DNA of 25,626 nucleotides from CAVTAE01 sp051649365 (GCA_051649365.1 JBOFGY010000147.1:1-25626), one strand, 5' to 3'. Positions 7,072-14,337 are shown, counted from the stretch's first letter. Notes: a model not told the origin generated them from the letters alone. Made by a program: numbers and translations.

Positions 7072-7785
7072 TTGACAACCATGCTCGAGCTACCTTTTCT
7101 TATCGAAACGTTTGACACACTTTCTTCGACGCAGGATGAAATGCGTTTACGTTTGGGGCGTGGAGATAACGTACATGGCCGTGTGATTCGTGCACTCGAG
7201 CAAACCTCTGGGCGCGGACAACGAGCCAGAGATTGGCAGAGTAACAAGGGTGGCAGCTATCAAACACTTGCGGTGCGAGATAATACTGGAAACTTGAGTA
7301 AACCCTACGCCGCGATTGTGATAGCCATTGGTTTAGCGCAAACCTTGCCCGAGTACGGGATTCAAATTGGCATTAAGTGGCCGAATGATTTGCATTATCC
7401 GCACAAAAATAAACAGGGCAAAAAGGTTGCAGGCATTTTGTGTGAAGCTGTGAGAGGTCATCTACTTGTTGGTATTGGAGTGAATGTAAACAATGATGTG
7501 CCTGATGGTGCTACTGCGCTGCGTGGTTTAGATGTAGAGGGTGTGAGCAACTTTGTTCTAGCCGGTGTGCAGCGTGGGCTCGAGCTTCTCCTAACGCCAC
7601 TTGACTTACCTGCGCTTTTCGCACCTTATGATGTCTTAAAAAATCAAAACGTCGAAGTTTATAGCCTCGAGGCAGTCAAGCAAGGTGTGGCCAAGGGCTT
7701 ACGTGCAAATGGATGTTTGCTCGTCGAGGTAGACGGGGTTTTGCAGCAGGTGTGTCAGGATGGGGCGCGAGTTCGGCTGAAATAA
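7072..7785 (+). CDS. birA: Biotin-[acetyl-CoA-carboxylase] ligase, no DNA-binding domain
   Basis: Activates biotin with ATP and attaches it to the lysine of biotin-dependent carboxylases. 237 residues. Motifs: DTLSSTQDE (15-23), the adenylate-binding loop TSGRGQRARDW (45-55), KWPNDL (102-107), KVAGILCE (118-125) and GIGVNVN (134-140). The C-terminal SH3-like domain follows. There is no N-terminal helix-turn-helix, so this ligase is a monofunctional enzyme and would not itself repress biotin genes. The ORF can start at TTG 7072; I think ATG 7081 (MLELPFLIETFD) is at least as likely, because TACTTT (7068-7073) lies seven bases before it in leaderless style. The likely local client pathway is the carboxyltransferase at 12.7 kb, and bioY is next. 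Confidence 0.92.
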   Translation: MTTMLELPFLIETFDTLSSTQDEMRLRLGRGDNVHGRVIRALEQTSGRGQRARDWQSNKGGSYQTLAVRDNTGNLSKPYAAIVIAIGLAQTLPEYGIQIGIKWPNDLHYPHKNKQGKKVAGILCEAVRGHLLVGIGVNVNNDVPDGATALRGLDVEGVSNFVLAGVQRGLELLLTPLDLPALFAPYDVLKNQNVEVYSLEAVKQGVAKGLRANGCLLVEVDGVLQQVCQDGARVRLK

Positions 7786-7805
7786 ATTCGTTGCACGAAT
7801 CGTGC
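7786..7805. promoter_or_regulatory. Overlapping operator-like palindromes upstream of bioY
   Basis: ATTCGT-TGC-ACGAAT (7786-7800) and GCACGA-A-TCGTGC (7793-7805) are two perfect 6-base inverted repeats sharing bases. They lie just after the birA stop and about 45 bases before bioY. They could be a regulator site or alternate RNA stems. No match to the classical BirA operator is seen. Confidence 0.4.
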
Positions 7806-7811
7806 CAAAGA

Positions 7812-7855
7812 TGTTAGCTTAAAGGCAATCATCTTAGGAGGCTGTCATGCTAACA
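7812..7855 (+). promoter_or_regulatory. Ribosome-binding site of bioY enclosed by an inverted repeat
   Basis: TAGGAGG (7835-7841) lies five bases before ATG 7847. TGTTAGC (7812-7818) is the exact complement of GCTAACA (7849-7855), so the Shine-Dalgarno site and start codon sit in the loop or edge of a potential mRNA hairpin. Translational control is possible but unproven. Confidence 0.4.
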
Positions 7856-8425
7856 CATAAAGCGCTTTTTCCTACACTTTTTCCTACACGGAGTTTAGCC
7901 CGTGATGTAGCTCTTGCCCTAGCAGGTAGTGTCTTAGTCGCGCTGCTCGCGCAACTTTCGGTTCCTTTTTACCCTGTGCCGCTCACAGGTCAAACCCTTG
8001 GTGTTCTTTTAGTGGGTGCCTTGTTAGGCAGTCGCCTAGGGTTTTTGTCTTTGGCTTTGTACCTGCTCGAGGGCTTCGTCCTTCCTGTTTTCGCAGAAGG
8101 GAAAACTTGGCCAGCAGTGACCTTCTCAGCAGGCTACTTAGTCGCCTTTCCATTCGCTGCCTTTGTGGTGGGTTGGCTCGTCGAGCGATTTGCCGCAGAC
8201 CGCGATGTTCTTAAATCGTTTGGAGCTATGCTCGTTGCCAATGTGCTTATCTATGTGCCTGGTCTGATTTGGTTGGGCATGGCGTTATCAAACGCTGGTT
8301 ACTATGAAGGCTTTAGTAAATTGCTCGAGGCCGGTCTAACGCCGTTTTTACTAGGTGATTTGTTGAAGGCTAGCTTAGCAGCCGTTCTTTTACCTGCGGC
8401 TTGGCAGTTGCTTAAACGACGTTAA
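7847..8425 (+). CDS. bioY: BioY biotin transporter substrate-binding (S) component
   Basis: Integral membrane protein that binds biotin for uptake, alone or with an ECF ATPase/T module. 192 residues with about six hydrophobic segments. Typical BioY wording is present: VPFYPVPLTGQTLGVLLVGALLGSRLG near 41-66, LYLLEGFVLPVFAEG near 71-85, FSAGYLVAFPFAAFVVGWL near 94-112, and the C-terminal LGDLLKASLAAVLLPAAW. No EcfA/EcfT genes are in the window. The start is fixed by a strong Shine-Dalgarno. Together with birA it suggests the cell imports biotin for its carboxylases; no biotin synthesis gene is seen here, which does not exclude one elsewhere. Confidence 0.95.
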   Translation: MLTHKALFPTLFPTRSLARDVALALAGSVLVALLAQLSVPFYPVPLTGQTLGVLLVGALLGSRLGFLSLALYLLEGFVLPVFAEGKTWPAVTFSAGYLVAFPFAAFVVGWLVERFAADRDVLKSFGAMLVANVLIYVPGLIWLGMALSNAGYYEGFSKLLEAGLTPFLLGDLLKASLAAVLLPAAWQLLKRR

Positions 8426-8464
8426 ATTTCCCACGTTTCACCTTTTGTATAGAGCAATGTAATA

Positions 8465-8500
8465 TTTGTATATACAAAGTATGCAGAAGTGTATTACACT
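8465..8500. promoter_or_regulatory. Two perfect palindromes downstream of bioY
   Basis: TTTGTATATACAAA (8465-8478) and AGTGTA-T-TACACT (8488-8500) are perfect palindromes nine bases apart in an AT-rich spacer. They are followed by TATAAG (8505-8510) and TATAAT (8556-8561). They resemble paired dimer-binding operators for the gene at 8572. Whether they bind a regulator is unknown. Confidence 0.4.
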
Positions 8501-8571
8501 AGCTGTATAAGCGTCTTTGGCCCCGTCTTCAATAAGGTCAACCATGCCCTTCTCTTATAATTAGGTGATGT

Positions 8572-8841
8572 ATGACGATCCAGGTACGTGATGCTGTCGT
8601 GACCATTAACAAACAAGATGCTTTTCAAGTGAGTCTTATGGCTAAAGCTGTAATGAACAACCGCCCTTCGTTTCGTGTAGTACATGGCAAAAGTGGTGAG
8701 CAGCTTTACACCGAATGCGCCAAAGACCTGCCCAATTGCCCTGAACGCCTAACCTTAAAAAGTGGTGCGGGTGAAGTCGTACAGTTGTTACCAGAAGATA
8801 TAGCGTGGCTCGAGCGTTTGATTGCGGATACACAACGCTAA
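8572..8841 (+). CDS. Conserved-looking small protein of unknown function
   Basis: 89 residues, soluble, no membrane segment or signal peptide. I do not recognise the family. The N-terminus is beta-strand-like (TIQVRDAVVTINKQDAFQVSL). The middle contains two Cys in TECAKDLPNCPERL, and the C-terminus has an amphipathic helix, LPEDIAWLERLIADTQR. It is judged real because it has gene-like codon use, a TATAAT at 8556-8561 and an AGGTGA-type site just before ATG 8572, plus an upstream palindrome pair. A nearby ATG at 8568 is in another frame and ends quickly. It stands alone between bioY and a gene-free spacer. Confidence 0.65.
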   Translation: MTIQVRDAVVTINKQDAFQVSLMAKAVMNNRPSFRVVHGKSGEQLYTECAKDLPNCPERLTLKSGAGEVVQLLPEDIAWLERLIADTQR

Positions 8842-9114
8842 ACCTTCTTTTGTGGACACTTCAATACCTACCACGTCAATAGTACCAGGGCATCCTGTGA
8901 TGTCTTTCTAATAGGCGTAGTCTGGAAAGTAGCTGTTCTTACAAGATCGTGTTGATGTTCTTAACTAGCTTGGCGTTGCCAGCACCAAATTAGCTGTACT
9001 TTCCTCACCCATTAACCCTAAATCTTCTTCACACAGCTTAAGTCGTAGCTTTGCTGGTTATCAGCATGGGCTCTAGTTAGTTATTGCTCGCTTAGCGAGA
9101 GGAGTTTATACACC
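8842..9114. other. Gene-free spacer upstream of the small membrane protein pair
   Basis: The longest non-coding stretch of the window (273 bases). I see no ORF of note, no tRNA and no heptad element. A possible promoter is TTGCTG (9051-9056) and TAGTTA (9074-9079), 17 bases apart. A small hairpin CTCGC-TTA-GCGAG (9087-9099) overlaps the ribosome-binding region GAGAGGAG (9097-9104). Confidence 0.5.
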
Positions 9115-9285
9115 GTGTTAAAACGTAATGATTACTTTCTTTTAGGGGCAACTTTTATTTCGTTCGTGCTGTCTATCGCGCTATGGTTTGCCGGTCAAAG
9201 GGACGAAGGGGTCTTTGTCGGACTTTGGGTTCCCTCGATTCTTGCGTTTGGGGTGTATCTCAAGCTTGCCTTAAGAAAGGGGTGA
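9115..9285 (+). CDS. Tiny two-segment membrane protein
   Basis: 56 residues from GTG 9115: LKRNDYFLLGATFISFVLS, then a short polar link GQRDEG, then VFVGLWVPSILAFGVYLKL, ending ALRKG. Two hydrophobic segments (about 8-26 and 33-50) with positive ends predict a hairpin membrane protein. GAGAGGAG (9097-9104) ends ten bases upstream and supports the start. It is followed after five bases by the next small gene, so the two are probably translated together. The function is unknown; short proteins with a 'FVGLWVPSILAFG' segment feel familiar as a conserved hypothetical type, but I cannot name a family. Confidence 0.7.
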   Translation: MLKRNDYFLLGATFISFVLSIALWFAGQRDEGVFVGLWVPSILAFGVYLKLALRKG

Positions 9286-9290
9286 CCCAG

Positions 9291-9434
9291 ATGAATCCGT
9301 ATATTTTTTTAGTTGGTGCAATTGTTTCGACGTTGGTCAGTGCTTTTGTTGTTACGTCGCTTGTCACGATGCGCTCGGATAGTGGAACTCGAGATAATCC
9401 ACTCGTTCAATCTAATAACTCTGTAAGTTCATAA
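9291..9434 (+). CDS. Tiny single-segment membrane protein
   Basis: 47 residues from ATG 9291: MNPYIFLVGAIVSTLVSAFV, continuing hydrophobic to about residue 26, then a polar tail (MRSDSGTRDNPLVQ...). One membrane segment, N-out or N-in not decidable. AGGGG about eight bases upstream overlaps the end of the previous gene, giving probable coupling. A longer upstream reading of the same frame (from 9183) overlaps the preceding gene out of frame and is not used. The partner protein has two segments, so a small membrane complex is possible. A CTCGAG occurs at 9388 in an Arg codon frame. Confidence 0.7.
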   Translation: MNPYIFLVGAIVSTLVSAFVVTSLVTMRSDSGTRDNPLVQSNNSVSS

Positions 9435-9474
9435 CTCTGTAAGCGCGGGATAAACGTCACGCCCTTATACCAGC

Positions 9475-9480
9475 TACAGT
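9475..9480 (+). promoter_or_regulatory. -10 element of crtI, leaderless spacing
   Basis: TACAGT with seven bases to the ATG at 9488. A start point about seven bases after the hexamer would coincide with the start codon. Same geometry as several other genes in this window. Confidence 0.45.
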
Positions 9481-9487
9481 AACTGGT

Positions 9488-11173
9488 ATGAAGAAAGCAG
9501 TTGTTATTGGTTCAGGCATCGGCGGGTTATCCCTTGGCATTCGCTTACAAAGTTTAGGTTTTGACACGACCATCCTAGAAAAATTAGATGCACCTGGCGG
9601 GCGTGCTTATGTGCGTAAAGCGCAAGGCTTCACCTTTGATATGGGGCCGACAGTTATCACCGTGCCACATTTTATCGAAGAGTTGTTTTCCTTAGAACGC
9701 GGTAAGTCAAACTTAAACGAGCCTGATTATCCCGCACATGTCTTAGGTGAAGATAAGCGTATCAAATCTGGTGTTAGTGGCGGCCCCAACACGAGCAAGT
9801 ATGTCAAGATTGTACCGATTCTGCCCTTTTACAGAATTTATTTTGATGATGGCACCTTCTTCGATTATGATGGCGACCCTGTAAACACGAGAGAGCAAAT
9901 TCAACAACTCGCACCTGAAGATTTAGACGGCTACGAAAGATTCCACCAAGACGCGAAGGCGATTTTTGAACGAGGCTTTCTCGAGCTTGGCTACACCTAT
10001 TTTGGTGATATGGGCAGCATGTTCAAAGTTTTACCAGATTTGCTCAAGCTTGACGCAGTTCGCACACTTTTTTCTTTCGCAAAAAAATATTTCAAAAATC
10101 CAAAAATGCAGCAAGTCTTTAGCTTCGAGACCTTGCTCGTGGGTGGCAACCCGCTCAATGTTCCTGCAATTTACGCCATGATTCACTTCGTAGAAAAGAC
10201 TTGGGGTATTCACTTTGCGATGGGTGGTACGGGTGCGCTCGTGCGTGGTTTCGTGCAAAAGTTTGAAGAACTTGGTGGTACGATTCGCTATCACAGTGAA
10301 GTTAAGAAAATCAACGTTGTAGGCAGTACAGGTTGGTCTCGAGCCGACAAACTTGCCACAGGTGTAACCCTAAAAGATGGCACAGTCTTAAACGCTGACC
10401 TCGTTGTTTCCAATGCTGACTATGCCAACACGTACCTCAACCTTATAGACAAAAAATATCGTCGTATCAATAGCAATACCAAAGTCAAGTTGATGCGTGA
10501 ATCTATGTCACTTGTCGTGATTTATTTTGGCTTTAAGGCTGACGGTAACGAAGTGGAGAAACTGCGGCATCACAATATTATTTTGGGGCCGCGCTATGAG
10601 GGTTTGCTCGAGGATATCTTCGAGAACAAAGTCTTGGCCAAAGATTTTTCGCAGTATTTGCACATTCCTACCCTGACTGACTCGAGCCTGGCACCAGCAG
10701 GATATCATGCTGCTTATACACTTATTCCCGTACCGCACAATGGCAGCAAGCTAGATTGGGACTTGATGGGCGCAGCCTTTGTCAATAAAATTTTAGAGTT
10801 TTTGGATAAGCGCGGCTATATTCCAGACCTCATGAACCGCCTCGTTTACAAAAGTTTTGTAACACCTGATTACTTTGAAAACACGTTGAACAGCTATCTT
10901 GGCAACGGCTTTGGCGTTGAGCCACGCCTGATTCACTCAGCGTTTTTTAGACCGCATAACAAAAGCGAAGACATTAAAAATCTTTACCTCGTGGGACATG
11001 GAACACAGCCTGGTGGCGGTACGCCAAGTGTGATGATGTCAGCGAAGATGACCGCGCGAGTGATTGCAAAAGATTATGGTGTAGGAGATGCGCCCGCTCT
11101 TCAAAAGTCAGTTTTGAGTCAGCAGCAAGAAGCGCAGGAAGTCACGAAGGAAACTGCTAGCGCAGCAGATTAA
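9488..11173 (+). CDS. crtI: Phytoene desaturase (CrtI type)
   Basis: FAD-dependent carotenoid desaturase converting phytoene to lycopene at the membrane; the basis of the red pigment in Deinococcus. 561 residues. The dinucleotide fold is at 5-40 (VVIGSGIGGLSLGIRLQSLG ... GGRAY), then FDMGPTVITVPHFIEELF. The middle has FYRIYFDDGTFFDYDGD and the NPKMQQVFSFETLLVGGNP segment. The C-terminal FAD/carotenoid signature is NLYLVGHGTQPGGGTPSVMM. The wording throughout is close to my memory of Deinococcus CrtI. The C-terminus carries an extra polar tail of about 25 residues. TACAGT (9475-9480) is seven bases before ATG 9488, with no Shine-Dalgarno, suggesting a leaderless mRNA. No crtB or other carotenoid gene adjoins it. 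Confidence 0.93.
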   Translation: MKKAVVIGSGIGGLSLGIRLQSLGFDTTILEKLDAPGGRAYVRKAQGFTFDMGPTVITVPHFIEELFSLERGKSNLNEPDYPAHVLGEDKRIKSGVSGGPNTSKYVKIVPILPFYRIYFDDGTFFDYDGDPVNTREQIQQLAPEDLDGYERFHQDAKAIFERGFLELGYTYFGDMGSMFKVLPDLLKLDAVRTLFSFAKKYFKNPKMQQVFSFETLLVGGNPLNVPAIYAMIHFVEKTWGIHFAMGGTGALVRGFVQKFEELGGTIRYHSEVKKINVVGSTGWSRADKLATGVTLKDGTVLNADLVVSNADYANTYLNLIDKKYRRINSNTKVKLMRESMSLVVIYFGFKADGNEVEKLRHHNIILGPRYEGLLEDIFENKVLAKDFSQYLHIPTLTDSSLAPAGYHAAYTLIPVPHNGSKLDWDLMGAAFVNKILEFLDKRGYIPDLMNRLVYKSFVTPDYFENTLNSYLGNGFGVEPRLIHSAFFRPHNKSEDIKNLYLVGHGTQPGGGTPSVMMSAKMTARVIAKDYGVGDAPALQKSVLSQQQEAQEVTKETASAAD

Positions 11174-11239
11174 ATAGCCTTCTTTTGGTTCTGTTAGTAG
11201 TTCCAAGCTTCACTGAGACAATGTTTAGCCCACCTTTTG

Positions 11240-11274
11240 CAAGGGGCTAGCCCCTTGTTGAAACACTGTTTCAA
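11240..11274. terminator. Double hairpin between convergent crtI and racemase genes
   Basis: CAAGGGGCTAGCCCCTTG (11240-11257) is a perfect 18-base palindrome. It is followed directly by TTGAAAC-ACT-GTTTCAA (11258-11274), a perfect 7-base stem. The pair lies in the 121-base gap between genes pointing at each other, the expected place for a bidirectional terminator. No long T-run adjoins it. Confidence 0.6.
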
Positions 11275-11294
11275 TCAGCCTTGGAATTGCTGTG

Positions 11295-12005
11295 TTATGA
11301 CAGCTTGCTAGGTTGCCCAATGGCAAACTCCACCGCAGCCAACGCATGTAAAGTTGTCGTATCAAAAACGGGGACTGAGCTGTCTTTTTGACTGACGAGC
11401 AACATAATTTCTGTACAACCCAAAATAATTCCTTCAGCACCATCAGCGATAAGTTGTTTCATAATGCGAACATATTCTGCTTTGGAACGTTCTATTACTT
11501 TGCCTTGGACGAGCTCTTGATAGATGATGGTGTTAATTGTTTGGCGGTCACCTTCATGGGGAACTAAAACCTCGAGCCCGTACTTTTCTGTCAAACGTCC
11601 TTTATAAAAATCGTGCTCCATTGTAAAAATCGTACCGAGAAGGCCAATACGTTTGAGACCTGCCGATTGGATTTTTTCAGCGGTTGCATCAGCAATATGA
11701 ATAAAGGGAATCTTCACGGCTGCTTGAATGTCATTCGCAAGTTTGTGCATGGTGTTCGTGCAAAGTACGATGCAGTCTGCACCACCGCGCTCGAGACTCC
11801 GTGCTTCCTCCGCAAGAATTTTAGCAGCTTCAGCCCATCTGTTTTCATATTGCATTCTTTTAATTTCATCAAAATTGACCGTTGCCATGAGACTTCTGGC
11901 AGAGTAAAGTTCACCCAGCGTGTTGCGGGTAGCCTCGTTGATAATGCGGTAATACTCTGCGCTCGATTCCCAACTCATGCCGCCAATGAGACCGATCTTT
12001 TTCAT
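11295..12005 (-). CDS. Aspartate/glutamate racemase family protein (YgeA-like)
   Basis: Cofactor-independent amino acid racemase, using two cysteines as acid/base pair to interconvert L- and D-forms. Both are present: VLCTNTMHK (first Cys) and GCTEI (second Cys). The N-terminus MKKIGLIGGMSWESSAEYY and the segment RMQYENRWAEAA are typical of the broad-specificity aspartate racemase family. I start at the ATG complement of 12003-12005 (236 residues), because the TATAAT on the minus strand (12030-12025) overlaps the more upstream in-frame ATG at 12026. The substrate could be Asp, Glu or other amino acids. It is divergent from the Lrp-type regulator, which commonly controls amino acid genes. Convergent with crtI. 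Confidence 0.88.
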   Translation of the reverse strand: MKKIGLIGGMSWESSAEYYRIINEATRNTLGELYSARSLMATVNFDEIKRMQYENRWAEAAKILAEEARSLERGGADCIVLCTNTMHKLANDIQAAVKIPFIHIADATAEKIQSAGLKRIGLLGTIFTMEHDFYKGRLTEKYGLEVLVPHEGDRQTINTIIYQELVQGKVIERSKAEYVRIMKQLIADGAEGIILGCTEIMLLVSQKDSSVPVFDTTTLHALAAVEFAIGQPSKLS

Positions 12006-12024
12006 GGTATTGACTTTTTCCATC

Positions 12025-12030
12025 ATTATA
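12025..12030 (-). promoter_or_regulatory. -10 element for the racemase gene
   Basis: TATAAT on the minus strand, a perfect consensus match. A transcript starting about seven bases later would exclude the upstream ATG and leave a short leader before the MKKIGLIGG start at 12005. No good -35 is seen 16-18 bases upstream. Confidence 0.5.
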
Positions 12031-12127
12031 GCCTAGCAAAATGTCTTGATGAATGATTGCAAATAACGACGCTTTGTGGGCTGGGGGAAAAATATTATTG
12101 CACCATGTCATGTTAAACTGAAATATT

Positions 12128-12595
12128 ATGTCGAATCAAACCATTGGCAATTTAGATAAGAAACTTCTCAATGTTCTGCAACACAACGCGCGGCTGCCTA
12201 ATAATCAAATCGCCGATGAAGTGGGGATGAGCCCGTCTTCGACCTTGCGCCGTGTTCGGCAACTCGAGGACGCAGGCATTATTCAGCAGTATGTAACGCT
12301 GCTCGACGCCAAGCAGCTAGGTTTTCAACTTCAGGTGTTTGTGGAAATTGTTTTGGACAAGCAAACGAAAAATGCTGTCGAGCACTTTGCCACCGAAATT
12401 CTGAAATTCCCCGAGGTGCTCGCGTGTCATTTGGTGTTGGGTGAATACGATTATCTTTTGCGAGTTGCGACCACAGACTTAGATGCCTATCAGCGTCTTT
12501 TGCTCAATCAGTTTACCCAAATTCGTGGCGTGAGTAATGTCAAGTCTCGAGTCATGCTCAAAGAAGTGAAACGCAGCACGGCTTTACCTTTATAA
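12128..12595 (+). CDS. Lrp/AsnC family transcription regulator
   Basis: DNA-binding regulator that senses an amino acid through a C-terminal RAM domain. 155 residues, the standard length. The N-terminal helix-turn-helix is at about 9-53 (LDKKLLNVLQHNARLPNNQI, then ADEVGMSPSSTLRRVRQLED, then AGIIQQYVTLLD). The RAM domain covers about 65-145 (QVFVEIVLDKQ, then FPEVLACHLVLGEYDYLLRV, then LLLNQFTQIRGVSNVKSR). The start ATG 12128 has TAAACT eight bases upstream. It is divergent from the racemase gene with about 120 bases between, so control of that gene is a natural inference. The effector is unknown. Confidence 0.93.
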   Translation: MSNQTIGNLDKKLLNVLQHNARLPNNQIADEVGMSPSSTLRRVRQLEDAGIIQQYVTLLDAKQLGFQLQVFVEIVLDKQTKNAVEHFATEILKFPEVLACHLVLGEYDYLLRVATTDLDAYQRLLLNQFTQIRGVSNVKSRVMLKEVKRSTALPL

Positions 12596-12723
12596 GATGG
12601 TCAGTGTAAACTCGTTTGTCCTTCATGGAGCTAAGTACACTAAGAAGTCGTGATCCCTTGCTCCTTCCAACATGAATGTTATGTGTAGCTCAACCGCATT
12701 GCAGAAAGCAAAGGTGATTCACT

Positions 12724-14313
12724 ATTTCTGATAGTAACACTAATAACCACGCCAAAGACACCCTCGTGTGGATGAACGAACTCACCGCCGAGATGGAAGA
12801 ACGCCGCAAGCGCATTGAAGCAGGTGGTGGTGAAGAACGTATAAAAAAACAACACGCTGCTGGCAAGATGACCGCCAGGGAGCGCGTCCACGCCCTGCTC
12901 GATGAAGATTCATTCGTAGAGCTTTCTGTTTTTACTGAACACTTAGATAGTGAAATGATGGAAGGTATAGATGCACCGGGTGAAGGTGTGGTTACAGGTT
13001 ACGGCACCATTGACGGGCGCACGGTGTTTGTTTTTAGTCAAGACTTTACGGTACTTGGCGGTAGCTTGGGCAAGATGAACGCTAAGAAAATTTGCCAGGC
13101 GATGGACTTGGCCGTAAAAACAGGTGTGCCGATTATTGGTCTTAACGATTCAGCAGGTGCAAGAATTCAAGAAGGTGTTGATTCGCTTTCAGGCTACGGC
13201 GAAGTGTTCTACCGTAATGCAATCTATTCAGGAGTCGTGCCACAGATTTCTGCGATTTTAGGGCCGTGTGCGGGTGGTGCGGTGTACAGCCCAGCAATGA
13301 CGGACTTTATTCTCATGGCCAAGGGCTCGTCGTACATGTTTATTACCGGCCCTGAAGTCATTAAGTCAGTGACAAAAGAAGAAGTGAGCTTTGAAGAACT
13401 TGGTGGCGCAGACGTGCATAACCGCAAATCGGGCGTAGCCCACTTAGAAGCGGATGACGACGAAGGCGTTTTGAAAATGATTCGGGAGTTGCTTTCGTAT
13501 CTTCCGCAATCTGCCAAAGAAAAACCTACACTCCTAGAAGCTAGAGATGCTGCCACACGTAGTACACCCGAACTCCTTAGCATTGTTCACCCCGACCAAC
13601 GCCGTCCCTACCCAATGCACGATGTTATTGAAACCGTCGTAGATGACAAACACTTCTTTGAAGTGCAGCCAGACTTTGCAAAAAATATCATTGTTGGTTT
13701 TGCAAGACTTGGTGGACAGAGTGTAGGCATCGTGGCGAACAATCCACGTTTTATGGCGGGTACACTCAATATTGATGCATCCGACAAAGCTGCACGTTTT
13801 ATTCGTACTTGCGATTGTTTTAATGTTCCCATTATCACCTTTGTAGATGTAACAGGTTTTATGCCAGGCGTGGCGCAGGAACATGCGGGCATCATTCGGC
13901 ACGGTGCCAAGATGCTCTACGCTTACGCGGAAGCAAGCGTTTCAAAAATCACGCTCATTGTCCGTAAGAGTTATGGTGGTGCCTATCTGGCCATGAATAG
14001 CCGTGATATGGGTGCAGATGTCGTGTTGGCTTGGCCAACTTCTGCGGTTGCGGTGATGGGTGCAGAAGGTGCGGCGAATATTATCTACCGCAAAGAAATC
14101 CAGAAATCAAGCAATCCAAATGCGACGAGGGCAGAGAAGATTGCCGAATACAAAAAGCAATTTGACAATCCGTATTGGGCGGCAGGCCGTGGGTATATTG
14201 ATGATGTTATTGATCCTAAAGATACGCGGAAGCATTTAATCAAACATTTGAAAATGTTGGCAAATAAAGAAGAAACACGCCCGTTCAAAAAACACGGGAA
14301 TATTCCACTGTAA
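12724..14313 (+). CDS. Biotin-dependent carboxyltransferase, transcarboxylase 12S / MmdA type
   Basis: Carboxyltransferase that moves CO2 between carboxybiotin and an acyl-CoA. The text is strikingly like the 12S subunit of Propionibacterium transcarboxylase and methylmalonyl-CoA decarboxylase alpha: AGGGEERIKKQHAAGKMTARERV near the start, GLNDSAGARIQEGVDSLSGY, LGPCAGGAVYSPAMTDFI, then GIIRHGAKMLYAYAEASVSK, GGAYLAMNSRDMGADVVLAW, AVMGAEGAANIIYRKEI and the tail FKKHGNIPL. GGAYL has Leu where propionyl-CoA carboxylases usually have Asp. The start is uncertain: GTG 12766 or ATG 12772 lack a ribosome-binding site, while ATT 12724 has AAGGTGA (12711-12717) at ideal distance and an open, protein-like frame. 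No biotin-carrier or carboxylase gene adjoins it. No CTCGAG occurs in this gene. Confidence 0.9.
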   Translation: MSDSNTNNHAKDTLVWMNELTAEMEERRKRIEAGGGEERIKKQHAAGKMTARERVHALLDEDSFVELSVFTEHLDSEMMEGIDAPGEGVVTGYGTIDGRTVFVFSQDFTVLGGSLGKMNAKKICQAMDLAVKTGVPIIGLNDSAGARIQEGVDSLSGYGEVFYRNAIYSGVVPQISAILGPCAGGAVYSPAMTDFILMAKGSSYMFITGPEVIKSVTKEEVSFEELGGADVHNRKSGVAHLEADDDEGVLKMIRELLSYLPQSAKEKPTLLEARDAATRSTPELLSIVHPDQRRPYPMHDVIETVVDDKHFFEVQPDFAKNIIVGFARLGGQSVGIVANNPRFMAGTLNIDASDKAARFIRTCDCFNVPIITFVDVTGFMPGVAQEHAGIIRHGAKMLYAYAEASVSKITLIVRKSYGGAYLAMNSRDMGADVVLAWPTSAVAVMGAEGAANIIYRKEIQKSSNPNATRAEKIAEYKKQFDNPYWAAGRGYIDDVIDPKDTRKHLIKHLKMLANKEETRPFKKHGNIPL

Positions 14314-14337
14314 AATTAGGCAGCTAGAAATTAGGCA
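14313..14337. repeat. 15-base period tandem duplication after the carboxyltransferase gene
   Basis: AAATTAGGCA at 14313-14322 and again at 14328-14337, period 15. The first copy overlaps the last base of the stop codon. The rest of the 101-base spacer to 14414 shows no gene or clear terminator. Confidence 0.65.

Noticed and set aside
9183..9290. Upstream extension of the 47-residue membrane protein to 83 codons
   Set aside because: The extension overlaps the other small gene out of frame and reads as a non-membrane Arg/Cys-rich shadow.
11613..12056. 147-codon plus-strand ORF opposite the racemase gene
   Set aside because: The minus strand encodes both catalytic cysteine motifs of a racemase; the plus reading has no recognisable domain.
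13224..13910. Long antisense ORFs (100-122 codons) across the carboxyltransferase gene
   Set aside because: They are shadows of a well-conserved coding gene, with no family resemblance of their own.
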